The notes under the pieces: model-generated
Seen by the model: the letters and a program-made list of their open reading frames with translations, nothing else
Database searches by the model: none
What the model was told of the DNA's origin: nothing
Part shown: one piece after another, positions 7,895 through 14,670 of the stretch
Position numbering within the stretch: position 1 is the first letter of the stretch
Layout: every line of letters begins with the position of its first letter
From: a virus
Length of the DNA stretch: 64,000 nt
Reading direction: 5' to 3' (one strand)
Virus record (IMG/VR): IMGVR_UViG_3300042305_000730
Coordinates: 32,979 to 96,978 of that record
Translations under genes and position numbers: made by a program

Positions 7895-7901
7895 TTACAT
7901 A

Positions 7902-7907
7902 AGTATA
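7902..7907 (-). promoter_or_regulatory. TATACT -10 box, minus-strand half of divergent promoter pair
   Basis: TATACT lies 7 nt upstream of the ATG at 7894. It shares the 56-bp interval 7895-7950 with the opposing TATACT at 7939. Confidence 0.55.
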
Positions 7908-7938
7908 TACGGACACATCAACGGCGAACTTTTTCGTT

Positions 7939-7944
7939 TATACT
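7939..7944 (+). promoter_or_regulatory. TATACT -10 box, plus-strand half of divergent promoter pair
   Basis: TATACT lies 6 nt upstream of the GTG start at 7951. There is no SD and no convincing TTGACA-type -35, suggesting a -10-dependent phage late promoter. Confidence 0.55.
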
Positions 7945-7950
7945 AGACAA

Positions 7951-8460
7951 GTGCCAGCACGAGAGTACGTCAACAAGGGACAGTTCCCAGAGTCTAAATA
8001 TCGTAATAAACTACTGTATCGTGCTGTTACCTTGCATGACCCTGAAATTACTGAGAGATTACACGCAGGAACTATTTCCGCCCCAGAAGTACTCAAACAT
8101 CTAGGTTCCTCTACAGGAGTAGGAATGCATTGGGCTGGGGGCGGTCCAGACATGCTATACAGTAGTCGTATGCATGGTGCGGTAAACGACACCCCTGCCA
8201 CTGTAGTTATGACTATTCACCATAACGACCAAATGACCGACAACACTTGGCATGGTGAATTTAAAGGTCAAGGAGCCACCCTTGGTGAATACCATCCAAC
8301 AGTACCAACACAGGCGATAATGCACAGCATGGCGGTAGACACTGGTGACCCTACCAAACCAATGCAGTGGGATAGTGACCCCCATTGGAGACCTCTTCCT
8401 GGCTCTGCTGGTCTAAAAATTGAAACATTTTACGATAGAAAACTAGATCGTAATGGGTAA
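7951..8460 (+). CDS. ADP-ribosyltransferase-like effector with N-terminal tag
   Basis: 169 residues from a GTG start chosen because it gives MPAREYVNKGQFPESKYR, the shared tag, and because TATACT sits 6 nt upstream. LLYRAVTL (21-28, Arg 24) and STGVGMHWA (54-62) resemble the Y-R strand and the G-x-H-W/S strand of ADP-ribosyltransferases. A later VVMTIHH strand fits the same fold. No clear E-x-E is visible, so the catalytic class is uncertain. It opens the plus-strand arm of the cassette and overlaps the next gene by 8 nt. Confidence 0.5.
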   Translation: MPAREYVNKGQFPESKYRNKLLYRAVTLHDPEITERLHAGTISAPEVLKHLGSSTGVGMHWAGGGPDMLYSSRMHGAVNDTPATVVMTIHHNDQMTDNTWHGEFKGQGATLGEYHPTVPTQAIMHSMAVDTGDPTKPMQWDSDPHWRPLPGSAGLKIETFYDRKLDRNG

Positions 8461-8749
8461 GCGACTCACTGCACAGCAGATCATGGATAACTACCAACCT
8501 GGGGATATTCTTAGGCATCAAGAACCTGAAGAGTTCTGGGGATACAAATTAGAAGAGGCCAAAACTAACAAAATATCTAAAGATAAGACTTTGTATCAAG
8601 ATATTGAAGAACGTGGGCAGCAAAAACCAATCACCCTTGGCTATAAAGGGCTTGGTGCTCCTTCTATCTTGGATGGTCACCACCGTTTAGCAGCATTACA
8701 CCACATGAACCCTAACCAGTTTGTTAAGTACCGAAGGGTAACCCCGTAA
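8453..8749 (+). CDS. ParB/sulfiredoxin-fold nuclease-domain-like protein
   Basis: 98 residues. QKPITLGYKGLGAPSILDGH followed by HRLAALHHMNPNQFV is the core of the ParB/Srx N-terminal domain, whose hallmark is [I/V]-x-D-G-x-H-R-x-x-A. This domain binds nucleotides and in some proteins has CTPase, nuclease or kinase activity. No HTH follows, so a partition function is unlikely. It overlaps its neighbours, and lies between an ART-like and a GNAT-like gene, so it may be another host-modifying effector. Confidence 0.65.
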   Translation: MGKRLTAQQIMDNYQPGDILRHQEPEEFWGYKLEEAKTNKISKDKTLYQDIEERGQQKPITLGYKGLGAPSILDGHHRLAALHHMNPNQFVKYRRVTP

Positions 8750-9096
8750 TGCCAGCACATGAAAGCCTGAGTAACTACCAATTTCGCTACCGCCCTGCCA
8801 AAATGAAGGCATTCCAGCATGAAGTCGCTGCTGTGGATAAAAAAACAGGTAAAAACGTAGGTTACCTACTCTGGAGGAACAGTGGCTCAGTAGATGAAGT
8901 GTATGTAAGTGAGCCAAAGCGTCGTATGGGCATGGCTACCGAAATGTGGAATCATGCAAATCGGGTGGCAGATGCTGCAAAAGGCAATGTTCCGCACCCA
9001 GAACACTCTTCATCCCGTACCGACGCAGGCGATGCTTGGGCGAAATCTGTAGGTGGATACATTCCACCGAACACCATGGACAAGGAAAAACGATAA
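8749..9096 (+). CDS. GNAT acetyltransferase-like effector with N-terminal tag
   Basis: 115 residues. HEVAAVDKKTGKNVGYLLWR followed by VDEVYVSEPKRRMGMATEMW is a GNAT pattern: a G-x-L-x-W strand, then V-x-V-x-P-x-x-R-R-x-G-[M/I]-A-T, the acetyl-CoA pyrophosphate-binding loop. The N-terminus MPAHESLSNYQFRYRPA is the shared tag. The C-terminal RTDAGDAWAKSVGGYIPP recurs in the other two GNAT-like genes of the cassette. It starts in a TAATG junction. Confidence 0.65.
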   Translation: MPAHESLSNYQFRYRPAKMKAFQHEVAAVDKKTGKNVGYLLWRNSGSVDEVYVSEPKRRMGMATEMWNHANRVADAAKGNVPHPEHSSSRTDAGDAWAKSVGGYIPPNTMDKEKR

Positions 9097-9542
9097 TGGC
9101 TGCACACGAACACTTAAACCCTGAGCAAGTTAGGGCTATAGCAGAAGCACATGGTGATAAGTATTTTGCCAACTACAAAGACCCAGTAAAACGTGATCGT
9201 GGTTGTTGCTATGACTATTCTGAGCATTTCGGTGAGTTTGGTAATGTAAAAGGAACAAAGATTAAACCATATGAAACTGAGCAAGATGGCGAAGCACATG
9301 CAATTAACGTTGTCCCAACCAGTCAAGGCCCTCACGCAGTAGATTTTACATACCTACAATTTGATAAAACAGCAAAAATGCCACATTTTGAACCATTACA
9401 TGAATATACTGCACGTTTTAAGAACAGATTCCCAAAAATGATTGAGTATCCACTACAAACTCCTTCAGGATCTGTAGAACACTTCTACCCAGACATGAAT
9501 TGGGAATATAAAGGCCCAACTAACGAGCACGGCAATTGGTAA
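9096..9542 (+). CDS. Tagged hypothetical protein, effector cassette
   Basis: 148 residues. The frame is open further upstream, but the ATG at 9096 lies in a TAATG junction and gives MAAHEHLNPEQVRAIAEAHG, which fits the shared tag. The body contains RDRGCCYDYSEHFGEFGN and HAVDFTYLQFDKTAKM; no family is recognised. A hairpin terminator follows immediately. Confidence 0.55.
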   Translation: MAAHEHLNPEQVRAIAEAHGDKYFANYKDPVKRDRGCCYDYSEHFGEFGNVKGTKIKPYETEQDGEAHAINVVPTSQGPHAVDFTYLQFDKTAKMPHFEPLHEYTARFKNRFPKMIEYPLQTPSGSVEHFYPDMNWEYKGPTNEHGNW

Positions 9543-9566
9543 TTGCCCTTTAGACGGCAAATTTTT
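9543..9566 (+). terminator. Rho-independent terminator
   Basis: A TTGCC/GGCAA stem with an 8-nt loop is followed by ATTTTT. It separates the first plus-strand transcript from the leaderless gene at 9596. Confidence 0.55.
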
Positions 9567-9583
9567 CACCACCCAAATAGCCC

Positions 9584-9589
9584 TATACT
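9584..9589 (+). promoter_or_regulatory. TATACT -10 box, leaderless promoter
   Basis: The sequence TATACTTGATAAATG places the ATG 6 nt after the box. It is identical over 15 nt to the sequence at 9907. Confidence 0.65.
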
Positions 9590-9595
9590 TGATAA

Positions 9596-9901
9596 ATGCC
9601 TGAGTACACCTTTCAGTACGGCCCGTCTGACGAAGATGTGCCACATGAAGTCATTGCGAAAGAGGATAACAAAGTTGTAGGTCGTTTATCGTGGCACCCA
9701 CAGATTGAAAATGTCTTTGTTGAAGAAAACCACCGTAGGAAAGGTATCGCTACAGGAATGTACCGTCATGCCCAGCACATTTCTACCCAATTTGACGATG
9801 TAGCACCGCCCCAACATAATCCAATTCGCACTGTAGAAGGCGACGCTTGGGCTAAATCTACGGGTGACACACTTCCTCCACGTATTACCCCACGTAAGTA
9901 A
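9596..9901 (+). CDS. GNAT acetyltransferase-like effector
   Basis: 101 residues. VVGRLSWHPQIENVFVEENH then RRKGIATGMYRHAQ has a complete GNAT motif A (V-x-x-x-x-R-R-K-G-I-A-T). The C-terminus RTVEGDAWAKSTGDTLPP is shared with the GNAT-like genes at 8749 and 10224. The N-terminus MPEYTFQYGPSDED pairs with MPKPIKYQYDEGGPD of the 10224 gene. The protein is shorter than a usual GNAT (about 140-170 residues), so it may be a trimmed fold. Leaderless start. Confidence 0.65.
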   Translation: MPEYTFQYGPSDEDVPHEVIAKEDNKVVGRLSWHPQIENVFVEENHRRKGIATGMYRHAQHISTQFDDVAPPQHNPIRTVEGDAWAKSTGDTLPPRITPRK

Positions 9902-9906
9902 CCATC

Positions 9907-9912
9907 TATACT
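9907..9912 (+). promoter_or_regulatory. TATACT -10 box, leaderless promoter
   Basis: The sequence TATACTTGATAAATG has its ATG at 9919. It sits in the 17-bp gap after the GNAT-like gene and has no SD. Confidence 0.65.
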
Positions 9913-9918
9913 TGATAA

Positions 9919-10224
9919 ATGGCAGCCTCAGACCATCTTCACCCTACGTTATTCCATGGGTCTAGACAACAATTTAAGCCAGGGGACACTATCCAGCCCG
10001 TTACTGAGGCAACCTACAAAGAACGAGGCTATTCCACCCCAATGCCTGCCTTTGCCACTGAGAATCTGAATCGGGCGAGGGCCTTTGGGCATGTCTATGA
10101 GGTAGAGCCTCATGACTGGAGAGATGTAGAATGGGAAGAAGACGAGGGCGAGGGCGCTGAAGAAGGCGACTACGCAGCACTAAGTCATACCAAAGGCTAC
10201 AAAGTCATACGTAAGGTGAAATAA
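9919..10224 (+). CDS. Arr-like ADP-ribosyltransferase effector
   Basis: 101 residues. LFHGSRQQFKPGDTI at 11-25 matches the Arr-type opening (Y/F-H-G-[T/S] followed by L/F-K-P-G-D), then AFATENLNRARAFGHVYEVE, a T-x-x-x-x-A-x-x-F-G-x-x-Y-x-V strand. It is a paralogue of the gene at 6483-6851 (shared E/V-P-H-D-W and KGYKVI). The N-terminus MAASDHLHPTLF is a weak version of the tag. It forms a TAATG junction with the next gene. Confidence 0.6.
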   Translation: MAASDHLHPTLFHGSRQQFKPGDTIQPVTEATYKERGYSTPMPAFATENLNRARAFGHVYEVEPHDWRDVEWEEDEGEGAEEGDYAALSHTKGYKVIRKVK

Positions 10225-10568
10225 TGCCTAAACCAATCAAATATCAGTACGATGAGGGTGGACCTGATGTTGATCACCGTATTAATGCAAGGCAAGGACA
10301 CTCTACCGTAGGGTTTTTGGCGTGGCAGGGTAATACTACAGATAAATACAACCATGTTCACGCCGTATATGTGCGACCAGATATGCAGCGAAAGGGTATT
10401 GCAACCAAGATGTGGAAGCATGCTCATTACATTTCTGAACAATTTGAGTCAGTAGCACCACCAAGACACTCTCCAACCCGTACTAATGATGGTGACGCTT
10501 GGGCGAGGGCCGTTGGGGGAGACATACCACCAAAAAAAGGAACACTGCCCATGACTTGGGAGTTGTAG
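10224..10568 (+). CDS. GNAT acetyltransferase-like effector
   Basis: 114 residues. HSTVGFLAWQGN, then HAVYVRPDMQRKGIATKMWK, is a GNAT motif A with V-x-P-x-x-Q-R-K-G-I-A-T. The C-terminal RTNDGDAWARAVGGDIPP is the motif shared by all three GNAT-like genes of the cassette. This is the last plus-strand gene before a long gene-poor interval. Confidence 0.65.
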   Translation: MPKPIKYQYDEGGPDVDHRINARQGHSTVGFLAWQGNTTDKYNHVHAVYVRPDMQRKGIATKMWKHAHYISEQFESVAPPRHSPTRTNDGDAWARAVGGDIPPKKGTLPMTWEL

Positions 10569-11326
10569 AGCCAAATTTAGGTCTACGTTAGGGCAAAATG
10601 GTGTGTGTGCAATTTTTTGGGATGGGTCTATCTGGTGGGTTGATGCTTAGTGGGGGGTGGGCCCTCCTCCCCACGCAACCCTCAACCTCTACTTAAGGGT
10701 GGGGGGTCTACCCTCAACCCTCAACCCTCACTAGAGAGTTCACCCATCAACCCTCTACCTATACTGTAGGGTTAGTGGATGGTTGAGACTTTGGGCGAAT
10801 CCCTTGTGTCATATGGGCACAACCCTCAATGGCTCAATAGGAGCCTCTAGGAGCGTCTGATAGGCGGATACGCCTACTCATAGGGAATCGTCCTTTGCTC
10901 CTCTCCTATGGCATCCTGACGCTTCTCAGAGGGATCTAGGGATGAAGGGCGATAAGCATCACTCCACGTGGCATTGGCGGGCTAGACGTGGGTCTATGCC
11001 GGGGGGTCAGCACGACATTGGGATGCTAGGGGAGCATTTGCACTGGTTCCGGCACTCCAGTGATTGATATCTCACTGCATATGCATGCACTCACCAATGA
11101 CCGATTCATTCATGCATTCCTTCCCTTCATCCCTCCTCCTGATAGATGAATTGAGTGGTGATGTGCTGGGCGAAATACTCCACGTGGCACTCCACAATGG
11201 AATGGTTCATATCGAGATATGCCATCGTTCGGATGGAGGCTCTCCTCATCCATGTGCTGCTCTTCTGTCCCCTCTCCGATGATCCTGTGACGTGCTTTTC
11301 AGTGATGTAGGTGAACTTGGGCAAAA
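10569..11326. other. Gene-poor, repeat- and hairpin-rich interval
   Basis: About 760 bp separate the plus-strand cassette from the minus-strand SNF2 gene, with no ORF I can defend. Visible structure: repeats of ACCCTCAACC (about 10677-10756) with partial inverted copies near 10781; a G/C-rich near-palindrome TGGGGGGTGGGCCCTCCTCC at 10650-10672; a perfect hairpin TAGGCG-GATA-CGCCTA at 10861-10876; CACTGG...CCAGTG at 11041-11062; and two copies of ACTCCACGTGGCA near 10961 and 11179. A TATACT box at 10760 faces right and could start an RNA. Two overlapping short minus-strand frames near 11130-11280 cannot be separated. Candidate roles: structured RNA, packaging site or second origin. Confidence 0.5.
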
Positions 11327-11365
11327 AAAAGATCCCCATGACAACTTGTGCCATGGGGATCTTTT
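11327..11365 (-). terminator. Strong bidirectional rho-independent terminator
   Basis: AAAAGATCCCCATG and CATGGGGATCTTTT form a perfect stem around an 11-nt loop, with T-runs on both strands. It ends the SNF2 transcript and may also stop any rightward RNA from the gene-poor interval. Confidence 0.85.
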
Positions 11366-11376
11366 CGGAACGTTGG

Positions 11377-12858
11377 TTACGAGTAAGACCGAAGAATTGC
11401 CATCGCCATTGACTCATTGTCCTCAGAGATCAGATCGTTGCTCGTGCCCTCCAGCACGCCGATCATGACCTTATTCTTCGCCTCAATGAGCATGAGCATC
11501 TTCTCGTCCATCGTTGTCATGCCCTCAATGCCAGCAACCATGATGTGCGAAACAGTCTCACGGGTCTGCCCGAAACGATTGATGCGATCCTCCACTTGAA
11601 GCAGATCAGCCGATGTCCACGACAGTGAGCAGGACACATGGTGACGTGCGGAGTGGAGCGTGATGCCCGTACCGGCACTCTGCACGTTGCCAATCAGGAC
11701 ACGTGCATGCCCACTCTGGAATGCATCCACTGCTTCCATCTTTGCCTTGTCATTCATTCCACCTACGATGCGAACAGCGTTGTGGGATTCAGCGAAGTGG
11801 GCGAAATATGCATCGGCTTCATCCTTGAAGTTGGTGCTCATGAACACTTGCTCACCATCGTCCAGCAGATTCTCCACGTACTTGATCACAGGCTTCACTG
11901 AGCCCATCGCACAGATGTGGCGGAGTTCATTAATGCGAACTAATGCCTCAGCGAGCATCGCCTTCTGAGCACGTACTTCGCCTTTGGTATTGCGAATCCA
12001 TTCAATGAGATTCTCTTCGCATGCGATGTAGTTCGCAACACGCTTCTCATCCATCTCAATCGTGACTTGTGTACGCCCCTTATTCGGGAGTGTGAGCACT
12101 TCACTTCGCACACGGCGGATCATGAATGAGCCCGTGAGCAGATCATGCAGTTCTTTGACGTGAGCCGCACCACGACTTCCGAATGCATCAATCTTCGGTG
12201 CATAGCGGTTGATGAAACCATTGATGCCACCCTTGAAGGTTGCTCCACGATCCAGCATCTCTACGACTGGGAGTAATTCCATCGGATGAGCCACGAGCGG
12301 TGTTCCACTCATGGCAACACGGATTCCGGAGGTTGAGACTGTCTTGGCAATTTCAACGCACGCTTGACTACGTTTCGCACGCTTGCCACCCTTGATGCGC
12401 TGACACTCGTCCACGATGATTCCAGCAACGTTGTGCTTCAGTAAGTTCTTCCATCCAGCCAGTGATGCATCACCAATCAGCAACACATCTGCTTTGGGCA
12501 ATTCAGTGATTTTGTGCTTGACAGGATTTGTTCCAGTGATCGTATGGACACTCACTGTTGGTGAGAACTTTGCGAACTCACGAGCCCACTGCAAACGCAT
12601 GGACGGTGGTACGACAATCAACACTGGAGTCATGCCTGCGTTTACAGATGCTGTTGCGATGGCAATCGCAGTTGCTGTCTTACCAACGCCCTGCTCATCA
12701 GCGATCAACACGGTGCGATTGTCTAATGCAAATTGACAACCAGTCACTTGGTGATCTAACAGTGGTTGCGCGAGTGATGGCATTGACAATTTGGTTTTAG
12801 TGATTGGTGCATTCTTCATGAATTGCTGAAGATCTTGAAGTGCTTTTAACTGTGACAT
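11377..12858 (-). CDS. SNF2/DEAD-type helicase
   Basis: 493 residues from the ATG at 12858, chosen because GAAAGG lies 6 nt upstream; the longer frame would run into the upstream promoter. Motif I is ADEQGVGKT (about 53-61), motif II is a DECQ box in IIVDECQRIK, motif III is MSGTP, and motif VI is VEDRINRFGQT, the SNF2-type arginine-finger region. This is an ATP-driven DNA translocase, probably acting in replication, recombination or host DNA remodelling. A second SNF2 gene at 41514 sits in the replication operon. It is flanked by its own promoter and terminator. Confidence 0.85.
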   Translation of the reverse strand: MSQLKALQDLQQFMKNAPITKTKLSMPSLAQPLLDHQVTGCQFALDNRTVLIADEQGVGKTATAIAIATASVNAGMTPVLIVVPPSMRLQWAREFAKFSPTVSVHTITGTNPVKHKITELPKADVLLIGDASLAGWKNLLKHNVAGIIVDECQRIKGGKRAKRSQACVEIAKTVSTSGIRVAMSGTPLVAHPMELLPVVEMLDRGATFKGGINGFINRYAPKIDAFGSRGAAHVKELHDLLTGSFMIRRVRSEVLTLPNKGRTQVTIEMDEKRVANYIACEENLIEWIRNTKGEVRAQKAMLAEALVRINELRHICAMGSVKPVIKYVENLLDDGEQVFMSTNFKDEADAYFAHFAESHNAVRIVGGMNDKAKMEAVDAFQSGHARVLIGNVQSAGTGITLHSARHHVSCSLSWTSADLLQVEDRINRFGQTRETVSHIMVAGIEGMTTMDEKMLMLIEAKNKVMIGVLEGTSNDLISEDNESMAMAILRSYS

Positions 12859-12879
12859 GGTGAGCCTTTCATTGGTTGA

Positions 12880-12930
12880 ATAGATGGTGCTGATTCTATC
12901 GGTTTGGAATGGATTTGACGGGACATTACA
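12880..12930 (-). promoter_or_regulatory. Promoter region with TGTAATGTCC element
   Basis: On the minus strand TGTAATGTCC (12930-12921) is followed by ATTCCAAACCGATA, whose end overlaps a TAGAAT -10 candidate. The same two blocks occur at the same distance upstream of the gene at 14537. The start codon is about 60 nt further down, leaving a short leader that includes a 26-codon open frame beginning MSRQIHSKPIES. Confidence 0.45.
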
Positions 12931-12944
12931 ACCTTTTTTGGGCA

Positions 12945-12987
12945 ATAAAAAAGCCCCAGCACATCAGGGATTGATGCACTGGGGCTT
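12945..12987 (-). terminator. Rho-independent terminator
   Basis: AAGCCCCAG and CTGGGGCTT form the outer stem, CATCA/TGATG an inner stem, and the minus-strand transcript ends in TTTTTTATT. It terminates the gene at 13001-13834. Confidence 0.85.
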
Positions 12988-13000
12988 CGCATGGCCCGAT

Positions 13001-13834
13001 TCACCACAGGGCTAAAGCGGTGCTCCCGTACTTTTCTTCGCAGACACTGCCCATGCCTACTTGGCGACTGCGCTCATCGGTGAGTGTCCTTCCACAGCAG
13101 AAGCACCTGCCCAAGTTATTTGCGAATGCCATTTGGCATTCCGCAAAGTCCTCATGGCTCAAGTCGGCAAGCAACGTCATCACACGTTCTGCCTCCACCA
13201 ATGACATCACTGGTGAGTTCGCAGACAAGTCACTGTCAGACAATGCTCCACCAAGAACACGCTTCAGTACCCACACTGTTCCACCCTTGCGGTGTGACTT
13301 GATCAGACCGTAGAAGTCAAGATCATTGTTGCCTGTATGTGACTTGAAAGCGAAGAAATACTCTGCACCTTCAGCGGTGAGATAACGCAGTGACTTCACA
13401 CTGCTGTTCACCAACTGCTCAATGCGATTATGTGAGTGCGATCCATCCTTGACGGGGTCAATGCATGAACCCTTGCGATGGATCGTGAACCACTTAGTGT
13501 TCACCTGACATGCGTAACCTGCATTCGCATCCACGTCATGACCGCAAGCGAGACAAGGCTTCGCATACTTATTTGCAATCACCCGATCAGCATTCGCAAT
13601 TCCGGCATTAGTCAAAGATTCCTGCTGAATTGGATCTACCTTTTTCGGCACTGGCACAGCCAACAGCATGTTGATCAATGCACTGGCATCTTTGGATGTG
13701 TACGTGGCTTGCTTTGCAAAGATGAACTCACTTGCCGATGTCGTAGTCGGGTCAATGCCCAACAGATCTGCCCGTTCAATTACGAGTGACACGGCGAATG
13801 ACAATTGCTTTTCGGACATAGGATTATCTGACAT
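13001..13834 (-). CDS. Zinc-ribbon protein with C-terminal DUF6011-like knuckle
   Basis: 277 residues. A C-x2-C...C site near 94-115 (PCLACGHDVDANAGYACQVN) and a C-terminal RCFCCGRTLTDERSRQVGMG followed by SVCEEKYG, the C-x2-C-G-R-x-L-T-D...G-x-G-x-x-C pattern typical of DUF6011-type zinc knuckles in phage and plasmid proteins. The middle (YFFAFKSHTGNNDLDFYGLI) may be an OB or beta domain. GGAGAAG precedes the ATG. It is a single gene between a promoter and a terminator. Probably nucleic-acid binding; exact role unknown. Confidence 0.65.
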   Translation of the reverse strand: MSDNPMSEKQLSFAVSLVIERADLLGIDPTTTSASEFIFAKQATYTSKDASALINMLLAVPVPKKVDPIQQESLTNAGIANADRVIANKYAKPCLACGHDVDANAGYACQVNTKWFTIHRKGSCIDPVKDGSHSHNRIEQLVNSSVKSLRYLTAEGAEYFFAFKSHTGNNDLDFYGLIKSHRKGGTVWVLKRVLGGALSDSDLSANSPVMSLVEAERVMTLLADLSHEDFAECQMAFANNLGRCFCCGRTLTDERSRQVGMGSVCEEKYGSTALALW

Positions 13835-13866
13835 AACTTCTCCATTTCATTTTGGTTGGTAAGCCC

Positions 13867-13896
13867 AGCATATGTCCGATGGCAATGGAAATACAA
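13867..13896 (-). promoter_or_regulatory. Promoter, TTGTAT-18-TATGCT
   Basis: The minus strand has TTGTAT (13896-13891), an 18-nt spacer beginning TTCCATT, and TATGCT (13872-13867), about 30 nt upstream of the gene at 13834. It resembles the promoter at 18341-18370. Confidence 0.5.
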
Positions 13897-13921
13897 CTAC
13901 TCAATTTGGGCTCAAACAGCA

Positions 13922-13959
13922 AAGAGCCCCAAACCTCCGATCATGAGGCTTGGGGCTCT
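13922..13959 (-). terminator. Rho-independent terminator
   Basis: AGAGCCCCAA/TTGGGGCTCT outer stem with a CCTC/GAGG inner stem and a short T-run on the minus strand. It terminates the gene at 13980-14537. A GAGCATTACA copy of the recurring motif lies between stop codon and stem. Confidence 0.75.
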
Positions 13960-13979
13960 AGGAGCATTACAGGTTTTTA

Positions 13980-14537
13980 TCAACTGATGCGCTGAGTGCC
14001 ATCCTGAGTCCAACGCTCCATGGTATTCGGATACATCAGGTCTTCATGCTCCTCTTCCCATTTGAGTTGGCAAGCCTTCTCCATGATTACATCGCCCATT
14101 GACTGAGTGAAGAAATACATTTCAGTCCGAACTCCATCCCGCCACATCTTGCGAATCTGCTCATCTTCAATCGCTGAATACTTCACTCCACGCACAATGT
14201 CACGGCGTGACAAGCGTGCAGTGAATCCTTCACCTTCAACATCAATGAACTCATCAACAAAATCCTTCGGATGAAAGTCAGTTGTGTAATCCTTGTCAAT
14301 CGCAACTTCAACCCAACTGTCAAGATCTGCAAAGCCCGAGTTGAGAACTGCCTGCACGAGTTGATCAGTGAATCGGAACGGGTACTGACCTGCGAACTCA
14401 ATCATCGCTTCAATGACTCCGCACTCGGAGCAAATCTCAGTTGTGTTATCTACTCGTGAGATTGCACCTGCATACATTCCGGCAAACTCACGATTTGGGA
14501 TTGGTTCACTACAACGTGGACAATCTTTGATTTCCAT
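13980..14537 (-). CDS. Zinc-ribbon hypothetical protein
   Basis: 185 residues. The N-terminus MEIKDCPRCSEPIPNR and a second pair in ICSECGVIEAM make a four-cysteine zinc ribbon. The rest is acidic and helical (DWxx-poor, with KDFVDEFIDVEGEG), with no family recognised. GAAAGG lies before the ATG. It has its own promoter and terminator, like its neighbours. Confidence 0.6.
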   Translation of the reverse strand: MEIKDCPRCSEPIPNREFAGMYAGAISRVDNTTEICSECGVIEAMIEFAGQYPFRFTDQLVQAVLNSGFADLDSWVEVAIDKDYTTDFHPKDFVDEFIDVEGEGFTARLSRRDIVRGVKYSAIEDEQIRKMWRDGVRTEMYFFTQSMGDVIMEKACQLKWEEEHEDLMYPNTMERWTQDGTQRIS

Positions 14538-14557
14538 TTCTATTTCCTTTCGGTTGG

Positions 14558-14607
14558 TTGGTGTACATCAAGATATCGGTTTGGAATACCTCTGCAAGGA
14601 CATTACA
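14558..14607 (-). promoter_or_regulatory. Promoter region with TGTAATGTCC element
   Basis: The minus strand reads TGTAATGTCC (14607-14598), then TTGCAG as a possible -35, a 16-nt spacer with ATTCCAAACCGA, and TATCTT as the -10. The arrangement matches the SNF2 promoter near 12900. Confidence 0.45.
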
Positions 14608-14620
14608 GGTTTTTTTACAT

Positions 14621-14654
14621 GAAAAAGCCCCAGCCATGTGACTGGGGCTCTTTC
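14621..14654 (-). terminator. Rho-independent terminator
   Basis: AGCCCCAG and CTGGGGCT stem with an 8-nt loop and TTTTTC on the minus strand. It terminates the DUF932 gene. Confidence 0.85.
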
Positions 14655-14670
14655 ACTTACCTTGATGGGA

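Noticed and set aside
10780-10860. tRNA-like segment (GGGCGAATCCC) and a 23-codon frame at 10779
   Set aside because: No acceptor or anticodon arms can be folded around it, and the short frame has no SD and is not positioned for leaderless translation.
11127-11417. Minus-strand ORF between the terminator and the gene-poor interval
   Set aside because: It crosses the strong terminator at 11327-11365 and overlaps the SNF2 stop; shorter versions in two frames compete with no deciding evidence.
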